From contig NZ_CASFQD010000008.1 of NCBI RefSeq assembly GCF_949296715.1, positions 1 through 30,160 of the forward strand: a stretch of 30,160 nucleotides of DNA. Reading direction: 5' to 3'. Of the stretch, positions 1 through 8,245 are shown in pieces. The notes under the pieces are model-generated. The model searched no databases. It had not been told where the DNA came from and was given only the letters and a program-made list of their open reading frames with translations. The stretch is from an uncultured Alistipes sp. (lineage in GTDB: Bacteria > Bacteroidota > Bacteroidia > Bacteroidales > Rikenellaceae). Each line of letters opens with the position of its first letter. Position 1 is the stretch's first letter. The translations under genes were made by a program, and so were the position numbers.

Positions 1-634
1 CACACGAGAGGAGCGTCGAGCCCGTGGTCATCACGTCGTCGACCAGCAGCACGTGCCGCCCCGCGAGCCGTTCGGGACGGCGCACGGCAAAGGCCTTCTC
101 GACGTTGCGGGCCCGCTCGCGGCGAGGCTGGCGCGTCTGGCTCGCCGTATTGCGCCGCCGCACGACGCTGCGGCGGTCGACCTCAACGCCCAGCTGCGCG
201 GCGATCCCCTCGGCGATGTATTCCGACTGGTTGTATCCGCGCCGCAGCCGCTTGAAGGGGTGCAGCGGCAGCGGCACGACGACATCCACGTCGTCGTAGA
301 GCCCGCTCCCGGCCAGGCAGGCGCCGTACCACGCCCCCATGTCGCGGGCCGTGCGCCACGCCCCGCGGTACTTGAAACCGTGGATCAGCTGCCGCCAGCC
401 GCTCCCGTGGACGAAGAAGAGGAAGCCCGAGGCCCGGTGGACGGGCACCAGTCCCCAGCACTTGCGGAAGACCGGGTTGTCGGCTTCGGCCCAGTAGCCC
501 GTCAGGGGCGCCGTGGCGCGGCAGAGCGTGCAGACGGTGCGCTCGCCCCGCACGAGGGGCTCGCCGCAGACGGCGCAGTGCGCCGGGAAGAGGAGCGACA
601 CGAGATCGCCCCACAGTTCATTGAGGATCGACAT
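1..634 (-). CDS. ComF family phosphoribosyltransferase-like protein (3' end cut by window)
   Basis: Translating the minus strand from the ATG at 634 gives MSILNELWGDLVSLLFPAHC, followed by a zinc-finger-like set of cysteines (CAVC near residue 20, then CTLC), as at the N-terminus of ComF proteins. Further on, VVPLPLHPFKRLRRGYNQSE and a late VLLVDDVMTTGSTL match the ComF core and the PRPP-binding loop (D-D-x-x-T-T-G-x-T) of type I phosphoribosyltransferases. The frame is open to the window edge, so only the last residues are missing. ComF takes part in DNA uptake in competent bacteria; its role in Bacteroidota is not settled. The start overlaps the 3' end of priA by 17 bases, suggesting translational coupling and a shared transcript. 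Family assignment is firm; biochemical role is uncertain. Confidence 0.9.
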   Translation of the reverse strand, partial: MSILNELWGDLVSLLFPAHCAVCGEPLVRGERTVCTLCRATAPLTGYWAEADNPVFRKCWGLVPVHRASGFLFFVHGSGWRQLIHGFKYRGAWRTARDMGAWYGACLAGSGLYDDVDVVVPLPLHPFKRLRRGYNQSEYIAEGIAAQLGVEVDRRSVVRRRNTASQTRQPRRERARNVEKAFAVRRPERLAGRHVLLVDDVMTTGSTLLSC

Positions 635-2876
635 TGACGGTGACCGCCACGGTGCGGTATTCGGGGTTTTCCGTAAAGGCCTTCAGTTCCGCGGAGAGGA
701 GTTCGCGGGCCCGGGTCGAGGAGGCGCCGCTCTCGATCTTGAGCAGCAGCCCCACGAGGTATTCGCCGCGGATGCGGTCCACGGGCGGAGCCATCGGGCC
801 GAGCAGCCGCCGGCCGAAACGTGCACGCAGGGCCGAAGCGAGGTGCAGCACGGCCCGCCGCAGCAGCACCGCGTCGCGGTGGCGGAGCTGCAGCGCCGTC
901 AGCCGCGCATAGGGCGGGTAGAAGAAGGCCTGCCGCTCGGCAAGCTGCTCTCGGGCCATCGCCTCGTAGTCGCCCGCGACGACCTGTCGGATGACGGGAT
1001 GGGCCGGGTCGGCCGTCTGGATGACCACCTCGCCCCCGTCGTCGCGCCGCCCGGCACGCCCTGCCACCTGCGTCATGAGCTGGAAGGCCCGCTCGGCGGA
1101 CCGGAAATCGGGATTGTTGAGCAGGTTGTCGGCATTGAGGATGCCAACCAGCCCGACGCCCGCGAAGTCGAAGCCCTTGGTAATCATCTGCGTGCCGACC
1201 AGGATGTCCGTCTCGCGGGCCTCGAACGCGGCGACGGTCTCCCGGAAGGCCCGTTCGCTCGTCACGCTGTCGCGGTCGAGCCGCGCCACGCGCGCCCCGG
1301 GAAAGATCGCGCGGACCTCCTCCTCGATCTTCTCGGTCCCGAAACCCATCGGCACGACATCCGTGACGCGGCAGTGCGGACAGCGCTCCGGCACCGGCTC
1401 CGTATGGCCGCAGTAATGGCAGACGAGCCGCCCGCCCGCCTTGTGGTAGGTGAGCGTCACGTTGCAGTGCGGGCAGCGGGCCGTCCAGCCGCACGCCGTG
1501 CACTCGACATAGGGCGAGAAACCGCGGCGGTTCTGGAAGAGCATCACCTGCTCGCCGCGGCCGAGCGTCTCGGCCATCTTGTCGAGCAGCAGCTTGTTGA
1601 AGTGGGCGTGCCGCTCGCCGCGCCGCGCCGCACGCAGCGTGTCCGAGACGAAGATGCGGGGCGGGCGGGCGGCGCCGTAGCGCTCCGTGAGCACGGCGCG
1701 TCCGTACTTCCCGCCCTCGGCGTTGAGCCACGTCTCGAGCGAGGGCGTCGCGCTGCCCAGCAGCGTGCGGCACCCCAGCAGCCGCGCCATCACCACGGCG
1801 CAGTCGCGGGCGTTGTAGCGGGGTGCCGGGTCCGTCTGCTTGTAGCTGGCGTCGTGCTCCTCGTCGACGACGATCAGTTGCAGGTTGTGGACCGGCAGGA
1901 AGATCGCCGACCGTGCGCCGACAACCAGCTCGCCCCCTTCCGAGCGGTTCAGCCGCAGGTAGGTCTCCGTGCGGCTGCGGGGCGTGAGTTTCGAGTGGTA
2001 GGCCGTGACGCGGCTGCCGAAGATGCGCTCCATGCGGCCGATGAGCTGCGCCGTGAGGGCGATTTCGGGCACGAGCAGCAGCGCGCCGCCCCCGCGGGCG
2101 AGCGTCTCGGCAATCAGGTGGATGTAGATTTCGGTCTTGCCCGAACCGGTGATTCCGTGCAGCAGCGCCGCGCCCTTTCCGGCGGCGAAGGCGTCGCGCA
2201 GCGCCCCGAGCGCCGCCTGCTGGTGCGGCGTCAGCTCCGGGAGCAGGAAGTGCGAGCCGCCCCGTTCGATCGTGCGCTCGTGCTCCGCGGAGCGCAGGTA
2301 CCCCTTGCGGCACAAGGCCTGCAGGGCGCCGTAGTCGGCCCGCAGCAGGCGGCGCGCCACCTCGCCCGTCGAGATGCGGCTCTCGTCACCCGCCGCGGCC
2401 ACCTCGAGTAGCGCTTCGTACTGCCGCGGCGCCCGCCGCTCGAGGCGTTCGCACACGGCATGCAGGCGCTCCTCGTCGCACAGCTCCGGCGACAGCGACA
2501 CGTAGCACTCCGTGCGGGGGCGGAACTCCTCCTCGCGGAAGGCCTCCTCGCTCTCGGCCGAGGGTTTCATCAGCGACGGCAGCGCCACGCGCATCACCTC
2601 GCCGAGTGTACACAGGTAGTAGGAAGCGATCCACTCCCACAGCGCCATGCGCTGCGGCGTGAGCAGCGGCCGGTCGTAGAGTTTCCGCTGCACGGGCTTG
2701 ACGCGCCCGGATGCGGGCGGGGTTTCGTGCACCCGCCAGACAAGACCGGTATAGAATTTCCGCACGCCGAACTGCACGGCCACGGCCTCGCCCGCCGCAA
2801 GCGGCATCTCCTCCGGGACGGAGAAGGTATAGGGGGGTTGGGCCAGCGGCAGGACTATGTCGGCATAGCGCGGCAT
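618..2876 (-). CDS. priA: Primosomal protein N' (replication restart helicase PriA)
   Basis: This 752-residue protein is full length for PriA, the superfamily 2 helicase that recognises stalled forks and reloads the replisome. The N-terminal 3'-DNA-binding domain begins MPRYADIVLPLAQPPYTFSV. Walker A is GITGSGKT at residues 241-248 and the DEEH box is at 338-341, followed by the PriA signature HDASYKQTDPAPRYNARD. Eight cysteines in four CxxC-type pairs (459/462, 468/471, 486/489, 499/502) form the two zinc sites. The helicase C-terminal domain and the C-terminal domain beginning around FFYPPYARL follow. Its ATG overlaps the stop of the upstream yitT-like gene by one base, and its 3' end overlaps comF, so the three genes are probably one transcription unit. 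Nothing looks broken. Confidence 0.98.
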   Translation of the reverse strand: MPRYADIVLPLAQPPYTFSVPEEMPLAAGEAVAVQFGVRKFYTGLVWRVHETPPASGRVKPVQRKLYDRPLLTPQRMALWEWIASYYLCTLGEVMRVALPSLMKPSAESEEAFREEEFRPRTECYVSLSPELCDEERLHAVCERLERRAPRQYEALLEVAAAGDESRISTGEVARRLLRADYGALQALCRKGYLRSAEHERTIERGGSHFLLPELTPHQQAALGALRDAFAAGKGAALLHGITGSGKTEIYIHLIAETLARGGGALLLVPEIALTAQLIGRMERIFGSRVTAYHSKLTPRSRTETYLRLNRSEGGELVVGARSAIFLPVHNLQLIVVDEEHDASYKQTDPAPRYNARDCAVVMARLLGCRTLLGSATPSLETWLNAEGGKYGRAVLTERYGAARPPRIFVSDTLRAARRGERHAHFNKLLLDKMAETLGRGEQVMLFQNRRGFSPYVECTACGWTARCPHCNVTLTYHKAGGRLVCHYCGHTEPVPERCPHCRVTDVVPMGFGTEKIEEEVRAIFPGARVARLDRDSVTSERAFRETVAAFEARETDILVGTQMITKGFDFAGVGLVGILNADNLLNNPDFRSAERAFQLMTQVAGRAGRRDDGGEVVIQTADPAHPVIRQVVAGDYEAMAREQLAERQAFFYPPYARLTALQLRHRDAVLLRRAVLHLASALRARFGRRLLGPMAPPVDRIRGEYLVGLLLKIESGASSTRARELLSAELKAFTENPEYRTVAVTVNVDPQ

Positions 2877-3769
2877 CAGAACTTGTTGAGCGCCTCGAAG
2901 CCCTTGCCGTAGACACCCATGACCGAGCCGACGGTGATGAAGGCGTCGGGATCGATCGTCTTGACGAACTTGAGGATCATCGCCGACTCGCGCTTGCGGC
3001 AGACCACCATGACGATCTTCGAACGCTCCTTCGAGTACCAGCCCTGCGAATCGATGAGCGTCACGCCGCGGTGGACGTTCTGTGCGATGGCGTCGGCCAT
3101 CTTCTCGTAGTCATGCGTCACGATGAGCACCTGGCTCGACTGCTGGTTGCCGGCCATGATCATGTCGACGGTATAGCCCACGACGGCCGTCATGACGTAA
3201 CCGTAGATCACCGTATCGATGTGGAAACCCACGAGCAGCGTCGAGCCGATGATGACGAAATCCGAGTAGATGAGTATCTTGCCGTAGCTCACCGTGCGGT
3301 ATTTGTTGATGATCATCGCCACGATGTCGGTGCCTCCCGTCGAGCCGCCCTGCGCGAAGCACATCGAGATGCCGACACCGGCGAGGATGCCGCCGAGGAT
3401 CACCGCGAGGATGCGCTCCAGATGGAGGAAGTCGCCGTCGGGCAGCACGTCCTGCCAGAAGTTCATGCCCAACGAGATGACGAAGACGCAGAAGATGGTC
3501 TTGACGCCGAAGTTCCACCCCACGATGAAGCCCGCGATGAGCAGCAGGATGGCATTCAGCACGAAGACCATCGTACCGATCTGCATCGAGATGCCGATAT
3601 GTTCAAGGGCGTTGCAGACGACGAGCGAGAGACCCGCGGCACCGCCGCCCGTACCCCGGACCGGAAGGATGCAGCCGATCCAGCCGAACGAGTAGAGCAT
3701 CATGCCGAGCGCCATGAGAAAATACTCCTTGACGGTCCTCAGCACCGAATCCGTAGTGATGGGGTTCAT
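2876..3769 (-). CDS. YitT family membrane protein (DUF161/DUF2179)
   Basis: A 297-residue protein with five hydrophobic segments in its first two thirds (for example MALGMMLYSFGWIGCILPV and LILVFVISLGM-like stretches) and the signature CFAQGGSTGGTDIVAMIINK, typical of YitT proteins. The last 90 or so residues (SSQVLIVTHDYEKMADAI onward, ending VMGVYGKGFEALNKF) form the soluble DUF2179 domain, which has a PII-like ferredoxin fold. The function of the family is not established; it is an inner-membrane protein. The start at 3769 gives MNPITTDSVLRTVKEYF. A TAACTTTG box at 3797-3804 suggests its own promoter inside the end of the upstream gene. The stop codon overlaps the priA start by one base. 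Confidence 0.93.
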   Translation of the reverse strand: MNPITTDSVLRTVKEYFLMALGMMLYSFGWIGCILPVRGTGGGAAGLSLVVCNALEHIGISMQIGTMVFVLNAILLLIAGFIVGWNFGVKTIFCVFVISLGMNFWQDVLPDGDFLHLERILAVILGGILAGVGISMCFAQGGSTGGTDIVAMIINKYRTVSYGKILIYSDFVIIGSTLLVGFHIDTVIYGYVMTAVVGYTVDMIMAGNQQSSQVLIVTHDYEKMADAIAQNVHRGVTLIDSQGWYSKERSKIVMVVCRKRESAMILKFVKTIDPDAFITVGSVMGVYGKGFEALNKF

Positions 3770-3787
3770 TTTGACGGGATTTAACGG

Positions 3788-4741
3788 TTATGTTTGCAAA
3801 GTTAAGAAAATTTCGCCTTGGTATGCATTGCGTTCGACCAATTTTTTTTCGAGCATCGCGAGCAGCTGCTCGTTGCGCACGAGACCCCAGTTGCGGCCGT
3901 AGTGGTAGCGCGGCGGTGCCTCCGAGGCGAAGCGTTCGACGACCAGGTCGGGACGCAGGCGGCGCAGTATCTCGACGAAGAGGTCGAGGTATTCGTCCAG
4001 CTCCCAGAAGCGGAAGCGCCCGGGGTCGGCGTCGTACTCGGCGGCCATCAGCGTATCGCGGAAGACCTGCAGCTGGTGGAACTTCACCGTCGTGAGCGGC
4101 AGCGAGTTGATCGTTCCGACCTGCCGGAGCAGCATCTCGTCCGTCTCGCCCGGCAGCCCGAGGATGAAATGCCCCCCGACGTGCAAACCCCGTGCCGCGG
4201 TCATCTCCACGGCGCGGCGTGCCGCGGCGAAGTCGTGCCCGCGGTTCACGGCGCGCAGCGTCGCGTCCGAGGTCGACTCGATGCCGTACTCGACGGCCAC
4301 GTAGCGGTCGCGGGCCAGGTCGGCCAGGTAGTCGAGCTTCTCCTCGTCGACACAGTCGGGGCGCGTGCCGATGACGAGCCCCGCAACGAGCGGGTGCGCC
4401 AACGCCCCGGCATAGAGCTCCCGCAGCCGCCCGAGCGGCGCGTAGGTGTTCGAGTAGGACTGGAAGTAGACCAGGTAGCGATCCGCCGTGCGGTAGCGTC
4501 GGCGGTGGAACTCGATCCCCTCCTCGATCTGCTGCCGGACGCTCTTCGAGGGGGTGCAGTAGGAGGGGGTGAATGCTCCGTTGTTGCAGAACGTGCACCC
4601 CCCTGTTGAAATCGTGCCGTCGCGGTTGGGGCAGCCGAACCCCGCGTCGACGGAGAGTTTCTGCACCCGCCCGCCGAACGTGCGGCGGAAATACCCGGCA
4701 TAGGAGTTGAACCGCCGGTCGTCGCCCCAGGGATAGATCAT
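3788..4741 (-). CDS. TIGR01212/YhcC-type radical SAM protein
   Basis: From the ATG at 4741 the protein is 317 residues and starts MIYPWGDDRRFNSYAGYFRR, the usual opening of this family. The further-upstream ATG at 4789 would overlap the preceding gene by 44 bases and adds a non-homologous leader, so 4741 is preferred. The Fe-S cluster cysteines are C37, C49 and C52 in GCPNRDGTISTGGCTFC, an atypical C-x11-C-x2-C spacing characteristic of this subgroup rather than CxxxCxxC. Downstream motifs such as GIESTSDATLRAVNRGH and HFILGLPGETDEM fit the radical SAM barrel and the Elp3-like half. The substrate is unknown. It follows the nuclease gene with a 4-base gap and is probably co-transcribed with it. 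Confidence 0.92.
   Translation of the reverse strand: MIYPWGDDRRFNSYAGYFRRTFGGRVQKLSVDAGFGCPNRDGTISTGGCTFCNNGAFTPSYCTPSKSVRQQIEEGIEFHRRRYRTADRYLVYFQSYSNTYAPLGRLRELYAGALAHPLVAGLVIGTRPDCVDEEKLDYLADLARDRYVAVEYGIESTSDATLRAVNRGHDFAAARRAVEMTAARGLHVGGHFILGLPGETDEMLLRQVGTINSLPLTTVKFHQLQVFRDTLMAAEYDADPGRFRFWELDEYLDLFVEILRRLRPDLVVERFASEAPPRYHYGRNWGLVRNEQLLAMLEKKLVERNAYQGEIFLTLQT
3797..3804 (-). promoter_or_regulatory. Candidate -7 box (TAACTTTG) for the yitT-like gene
   Basis: The minus strand reads TAACTTTG, matching the Bacteroidota -7 consensus TAnnTTTG, 27 bases upstream of the yitT-like ATG and inside the last codons of the yhcC-like gene. No clear -33 TTTG lies at the expected distance, so it is a weak to moderate call. 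Confidence 0.4.
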
Positions 4742-4745
4742 CGAG

Positions 4746-6542
4746 CTACAACCCCCAGTCGGAGGCCTTGTAGGTATTCTTCGGGGCATTGGGTACGTTC
4801 GAGAAGAAGGTATGACCGGTCAGCTCCTCCAGCTCCTCGATCGTATACATGTCCTTGGCCGACACCTGCTTGCCCTTGAGGTTGTTGTTGTGGCAGCGCA
4901 CGAAGGCGGCGCACATCAACTCGTCGGCCGAGCAGTCGAGCACCGACTTGCCCGAGCGGCCCGACTTGGTGCGCAGCACGGCGATATAGAACATCGTGGG
5001 GCACGAGACGTCGTTGCGCCCACCGAACGAGATGCGCTTGGGCGAGGCCGAATTGCCGTAGCGGTCGGTGTACTTCTCGAAGTAGGTGCCGATGACCAGG
5101 TAGGTCGTGTCGGCGCACACCTGCGTGTCGATCCAGTCCTCGAGGATGTTCCAGCCGCCGCCGCCCGTGTTGAAGCCGCTCGAATACTGCGGCGCGATGT
5201 TCGAGTAGTAGAAGACCTGCCGGTTGATGGCCGTCGAGCGGGTCCGCTCGGCCGAACCGAGCATGTGGCCCTTGTTGCAGCCGCCACCCGTATCCTTGCT
5301 GTCGTACTGGATACTAGAGGGGATATCGGGGTCCTGCCGGTAGGCATCCGTGCGGTTGGCGCTGCCCTCGTAGCAGTCGTGGCGCGGCGCGGCCACCCAC
5401 ACCGGGCAGTGGTGCTCGGCGCTGAAGCAGACCGTGTAGTTGCGGGCCGCCTGTCCGTTGATCTTGAAGTCGGGACACATGTGGTAGGCGTAGTAGTAGT
5501 CGCCGTTGCCTTCGTCCTCGGGTACAAGCTCCGGCCATCCCGAATGCTTCGTCAGCCCGGCGCCCGTACCGCCGCCGCTCGCGGAGGTCGTGAAGCTCGC
5601 CGTCGTGCTCGAATAGCTCCGGCCGCCGATCTCGACGCAGAGACGGTAGGTGTAGGTCGTCGAGGCCGAAAGTCCCGTCAGCGTGGTGCTCTTTGTCCCC
5701 TCGGCGGTCGAGACGGAGGCTTCGCGCTCCGAACCGCCCGAAGCCTTGTAGGCGAACCACGCCTTCGAAACGCTCTCCGAACCGTCGTAGGAGAAGGAGC
5801 AGGTGACGGTCGCGCGGTCGGCGGCCACGCCGCTGTGCGACGGCGTGCCGAAGGTCGGCTCATCGGGTGCGGGCTCCCCGCCCGACGCCTGGTTGACGAC
5901 CACCGTGCGCTCCTCGGCCCCGGTGTAGGAGAGCGTGACGATGCCCGAGCGGGCAGCCCCCTCGTTGGCGCCGACCGCGAAGGTCACGACGCCGTACTCC
6001 GAGCAGTCGAACGACGTGATCCACGCGACGTCGCCCGAGGCCGTGGCGTCGACGCCCGCCGCCGGGTTGAGCACCTCGTAGCGGATCGTCTGCCGTCCGC
6101 CTTCGGCCGGCACGGAGAAGGTCGTCTCGCTGACGATCTCCAGCACGGGAGCGTCGCCGCTGCCGGCGAGGGTCTCGAACTCGGCGCCCTCGCTCATGAT
6201 ACGCGAGGCCCCCAGCTCGACGAAGGCACACACGCGGTAGCGCGTCCCCATGGCGAGGCCCGTCAGGCGGGCCGAAATGGCGTTGCGCTCGAACGCGTCG
6301 ACCGTCACCAGACGGTAGCCGTCCACCGCCTCATCGGCCGGGCCGTAGGCAAAGCCCTTCACCAGACCGGGATAATCGTTGATCGTGAAGGCGGCGCGGC
6401 TCGACACGTTGGCCGTCGTCTGGGTTACGTCCGAGACTTCGGGCCGCGCAAAACGGAAGTCCGCGGCGCCGTCTGTCTCCTCCTTGCAGGAGACAAAGGC
6501 CGCGGAGAGCGTACAAAAGATCAAGAAGAGAAACTGTTTCAT
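4746..6542 (-). CDS. Surface lipoprotein DNA/RNA non-specific endonuclease with BACON and Fn3-like domains
   Basis: A 598-residue predicted lipoprotein. The signal peptide is MKQFLFLIFCTLSAAFVSC, with the lipidated cysteine at residue 19 followed by KEETD. This acidic stretch resembles the Bacteroidota lipoprotein export signal for surface display. Domains in order: an Fn3-like module (about 30-125), a BACON domain (about 135-218, ending TVVVNQ), a second Fn3-like module (about 229-320), then a NUC1/DNA-RNA non-specific endonuclease domain (about 330-598). The catalytic region reads GCNKGHML at 421-428, with H426 as the probable general base, and YYSNIAPQ at 446-452 supplies the metal-binding asparagine. 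The usual DRGH motif is NKGH here. It probably degrades extracellular nucleic acid. The gap to dtd is 17 bases, so it is likely read with it. Confidence 0.9.
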   Translation of the reverse strand: MKQFLFLIFCTLSAAFVSCKEETDGAADFRFARPEVSDVTQTTANVSSRAAFTINDYPGLVKGFAYGPADEAVDGYRLVTVDAFERNAISARLTGLAMGTRYRVCAFVELGASRIMSEGAEFETLAGSGDAPVLEIVSETTFSVPAEGGRQTIRYEVLNPAAGVDATASGDVAWITSFDCSEYGVVTFAVGANEGAARSGIVTLSYTGAEERTVVVNQASGGEPAPDEPTFGTPSHSGVAADRATVTCSFSYDGSESVSKAWFAYKASGGSEREASVSTAEGTKSTTLTGLSASTTYTYRLCVEIGGRSYSSTTASFTTSASGGGTGAGLTKHSGWPELVPEDEGNGDYYYAYHMCPDFKINGQAARNYTVCFSAEHHCPVWVAAPRHDCYEGSANRTDAYRQDPDIPSSIQYDSKDTGGGCNKGHMLGSAERTRSTAINRQVFYYSNIAPQYSSGFNTGGGGWNILEDWIDTQVCADTTYLVIGTYFEKYTDRYGNSASPKRISFGGRNDVSCPTMFYIAVLRTKSGRSGKSVLDCSADELMCAAFVRCHNNNLKGKQVSAKDMYTIEELEELTGHTFFSNVPNAPKNTYKASDWGL

Positions 6543-6559
6543 TCCTTGCGGTTATAGGG

Positions 6560-7015
6560 TTAGTAATTTCTGTTTTCGGAATCCATCCAGATGGTCACCG
6601 GGCCGTCGTTGAGCAGTTCGACCTGCATGTCGGCGCCGAAGACCCCCGTGGCGACGGGACGCGCAAGCAGCTCGGCGACGCGCGCGGCAAACCGCTCGTA
6701 CAAGGGGCGCGACACCGCCTCGGGGGCCGCCCGGACATAGGAGGGCCGGTTGCCCTTGCGGGTCGAGGCCTGCAACGTGAACTGGCTCACGACGAGCACC
6801 TCGCCGCCGGCCTGCTGCACGTCGAGGTTCATGACCCCGGCCTCGTCGTCGAAGATGCGCAGCCGCACGAGCTTTCCCGCCAGGTACTCCACATCCTCGG
6901 GCGTATCTTCCAGCCCGACCCCGACAAAAACCAGCAGCCCCGCTCCCGTGCGGGAGTGGAGACGGCCGTCGATGGTCACCGAAGCGTGTTTCACACGCTG
7001 GACAAGCATTCGCAT
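6560..7015 (-). CDS. dtd: D-aminoacyl-tRNA deacylase
   Basis: A 151-residue protein, the normal size for Dtd, which hydrolyses D-amino acids wrongly esterified to tRNA in the cytoplasm. It begins MRMLVQRVKHASVTIDG and carries the catalytic SQFTLQAS motif (around residue 77), the RKGNRPSYVRAAPE stretch and the C-terminal LLNDGPVTIWMDS loop that forms the other half of the active site in the dimer. An ATG six bases later (MLVQRV) is an equally good start. It lies 20 bases downstream of the pseudouridine synthase gene and 17 bases upstream of the nuclease gene, so it is probably part of the same transcript. Confidence 0.97.
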   Translation of the reverse strand: MRMLVQRVKHASVTIDGRLHSRTGAGLLVFVGVGLEDTPEDVEYLAGKLVRLRIFDDEAGVMNLDVQQAGGEVLVVSQFTLQASTRKGNRPSYVRAAPEAVSRPLYERFAARVAELLARPVATGVFGADMQVELLNDGPVTIWMDSENRNY

Positions 7016-7035
7016 CGTTTGCAGGAGTTACAGGG

Positions 7036-7722
7036 TCAACGGTTTGCAAAGAAGGCCCATAGGGCATCGCCCGCGGGGACCGGGGCCGTGACACACACGG
7101 GTTCATGCCGCACGGGGTGGTCGAACTCCACGCTGCGCGAATGCAGCGAGATGCCGCCGCCGGGCAGCGAGCGCCGCGCGCCGTACTTCAGGTCGCCGCG
7201 GATCGGGCAGCCGATTGCCGCAAGCTGGGCGCGGATCTGGTGGTGGCGCCCCGTGAGCAGTTCGATGCCCAGGAGCGTATAATGGTCCGAGACGCCGAGC
7301 GTCTCGTAGCGCAGCCGCGCCAGCTTCGCATCGCCCTTCGGGGCCGTGAGGGCCCGCGAGCGGTTCGTGCGGGGGTCGCGCAGGATGTAGTGCTGCAATT
7401 CGCCCGTCTCGGGATCGGGTGTCTGCTCGGTCAGCGCCCAGTAGACCTTGCGGATACGTCCCTCGCGAATCATCTCGTTGAGCCGCGCGAGGGCCTTCGA
7501 GGTCTTGGCGAAGAGCACCGCGCCGCTCACCGGGCGGTCGATGCGGTGCACGACGCCGAAGAACACGGCGCCGGGCTTGGCGTCGCGCTGTTTGATGAAC
7601 TGCTTGATCTGGTCCTCGAGGGCGCTTTCACCCGACGGGTCGGGCTGCACGAGGTCCCCGCAATGTTTGTTGACAACCATCAGGTGGTTGTCTTCGTAAA
7701 GAATATCCTCCGGTGTGAACAT
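7036..7722 (-). CDS. RluA family 23S/tRNA pseudouridine synthase
   Basis: From ATG 7722 the protein is 228 residues, beginning MFTPEDILYEDNHLMVVNKH as in short RluA-type synthases without an S4 domain. The catalytic motif HRIDRPVSG carries the nucleophilic aspartate D62; the KVYWALTE and GRHHQIRAQLA motifs follow. It isomerises uridine to pseudouridine in rRNA or tRNA; the target base cannot be told from sequence. An alternative ATG at 7764 would add 14 residues encoded by the terminator hairpin and the cdd stop region, with no family resemblance, so it is rejected. The start codon lies only three bases beyond the U-tract of the cdd terminator, an unusual arrangement described among the findings. 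Confidence 0.93.
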   Translation of the reverse strand: MFTPEDILYEDNHLMVVNKHCGDLVQPDPSGESALEDQIKQFIKQRDAKPGAVFFGVVHRIDRPVSGAVLFAKTSKALARLNEMIREGRIRKVYWALTEQTPDPETGELQHYILRDPRTNRSRALTAPKGDAKLARLRYETLGVSDHYTLLGIELLTGRHHQIRAQLAAIGCPIRGDLKYGARRSLPGGGISLHSRSVEFDHPVRHEPVCVTAPVPAGDALWAFFANR

Positions 7723-7725
7723 GTC

Positions 7726-7750
7726 AAAAAAAAGGGCGGAACAACCGCCC
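7726..7750 (-). terminator. Rho-independent terminator after cdd, abutting the rluA-type start
   Basis: On the minus strand GGGCGG-TTGTT-CCGCCC is followed directly by eight T residues: a 6-bp all-GC stem, 5-base loop and U8 tract. It begins three bases after the cdd stop codon and ends three bases before the ATG of the pseudouridine synthase gene. Confidence 0.85.
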
Positions 7751-7753
7751 GGA

Positions 7754-8209
7754 TTACAAAACAAACGTAAAGGGCAGCAGCAGCGAGGCCGACGAAACGG
7801 CCGAGGCGGTGCCGCCGCCGCTCATGATGACCCGCAGCGGCGAGCCCTGACGGCGTTCGACGTCGACAAGCACCTGCCGGCACTGCCCGCAGGGGTAGCA
7901 TTCGCGTTCGGAGGGGTCCGACGTGATGGCCAGCGTCTCAATCGGGTCGTCGGCATGGTTGGCCTGCGCATAAAAGAGCAGTGTCCGCTCGGCACAAAGA
8001 CCGGCGGGGTAGACCTCGCTCTCGATATTGCTGCCGTGAAGAATCAGACCGCTGCGCAGCCGGGCCGCAGCGCCCACACGGAAATTCGAATAGGGAGCAT
8101 GTGCATGTTGCGTGGCCCGCTCGGCTTCGCGGACCAGCTCCCGATCGGCTTCGGAGAGCTCCGCAAGCGACGCGTAATGCTCGTAATCAAATACAAACTG
8201 CTTCTCCAT
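7754..8209 (-). CDS. cdd: Cytidine deaminase
   Basis: A 151-residue protein of the tetrameric zinc cytidine deaminase type, which deaminates cytidine and deoxycytidine to uridine in pyrimidine salvage. The zinc ligands are C72 in GLCAERTLL, with the proton-shuttling E74, and C107 and C110 in CYPCGQCRQ. The substrate-binding segment YSNFRVGAAARL and N61 are present. The C-terminus FTFVL is the usual hydrophobic tail. An AAGGAG lies just before the ATG but only one base away, so it is probably not a functional Shine-Dalgarno. A TATCTTTG box upstream suggests that this is the first gene of the leftward run, and a strong terminator follows its stop. Confidence 0.97.
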   Translation of the reverse strand: MEKQFVFDYEHYASLAELSEADRELVREAERATQHAHAPYSNFRVGAAARLRSGLILHGSNIESEVYPAGLCAERTLLFYAQANHADDPIETLAITSDPSERECYPCGQCRQVLVDVERRQGSPLRVIMSGGGTASAVSSASLLLPFTFVL

Positions 8210-8237
8210 ACTCCTTCGTTTTTTGGGGTAAAGTTTT

Positions 8238-8245
8238 CAAAGATA
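8238..8245 (-). promoter_or_regulatory. Candidate -7 box (TATCTTTG) for cdd
   Basis: The minus strand reads TATCTTTG, a full match to TAnnTTTG, 28 bases upstream of the cdd ATG. No TTTG is found 19-21 bases further upstream, so the -33 element is weak or absent. Confidence 0.5.

Noticed and set aside
513..2411. A 632-codon plus-strand frame opposite priA
   Set aside because: Composition is typical of reverse-strand shadows in high-GC genes; priA is certain.
4812..6557. A 581-codon open frame on the plus strand opposite the nuclease gene
   Set aside because: It is arginine-, glycine- and valine-rich with no recognisable domain, and it is exactly antisense to a well-supported gene; a GC-rich shadow.
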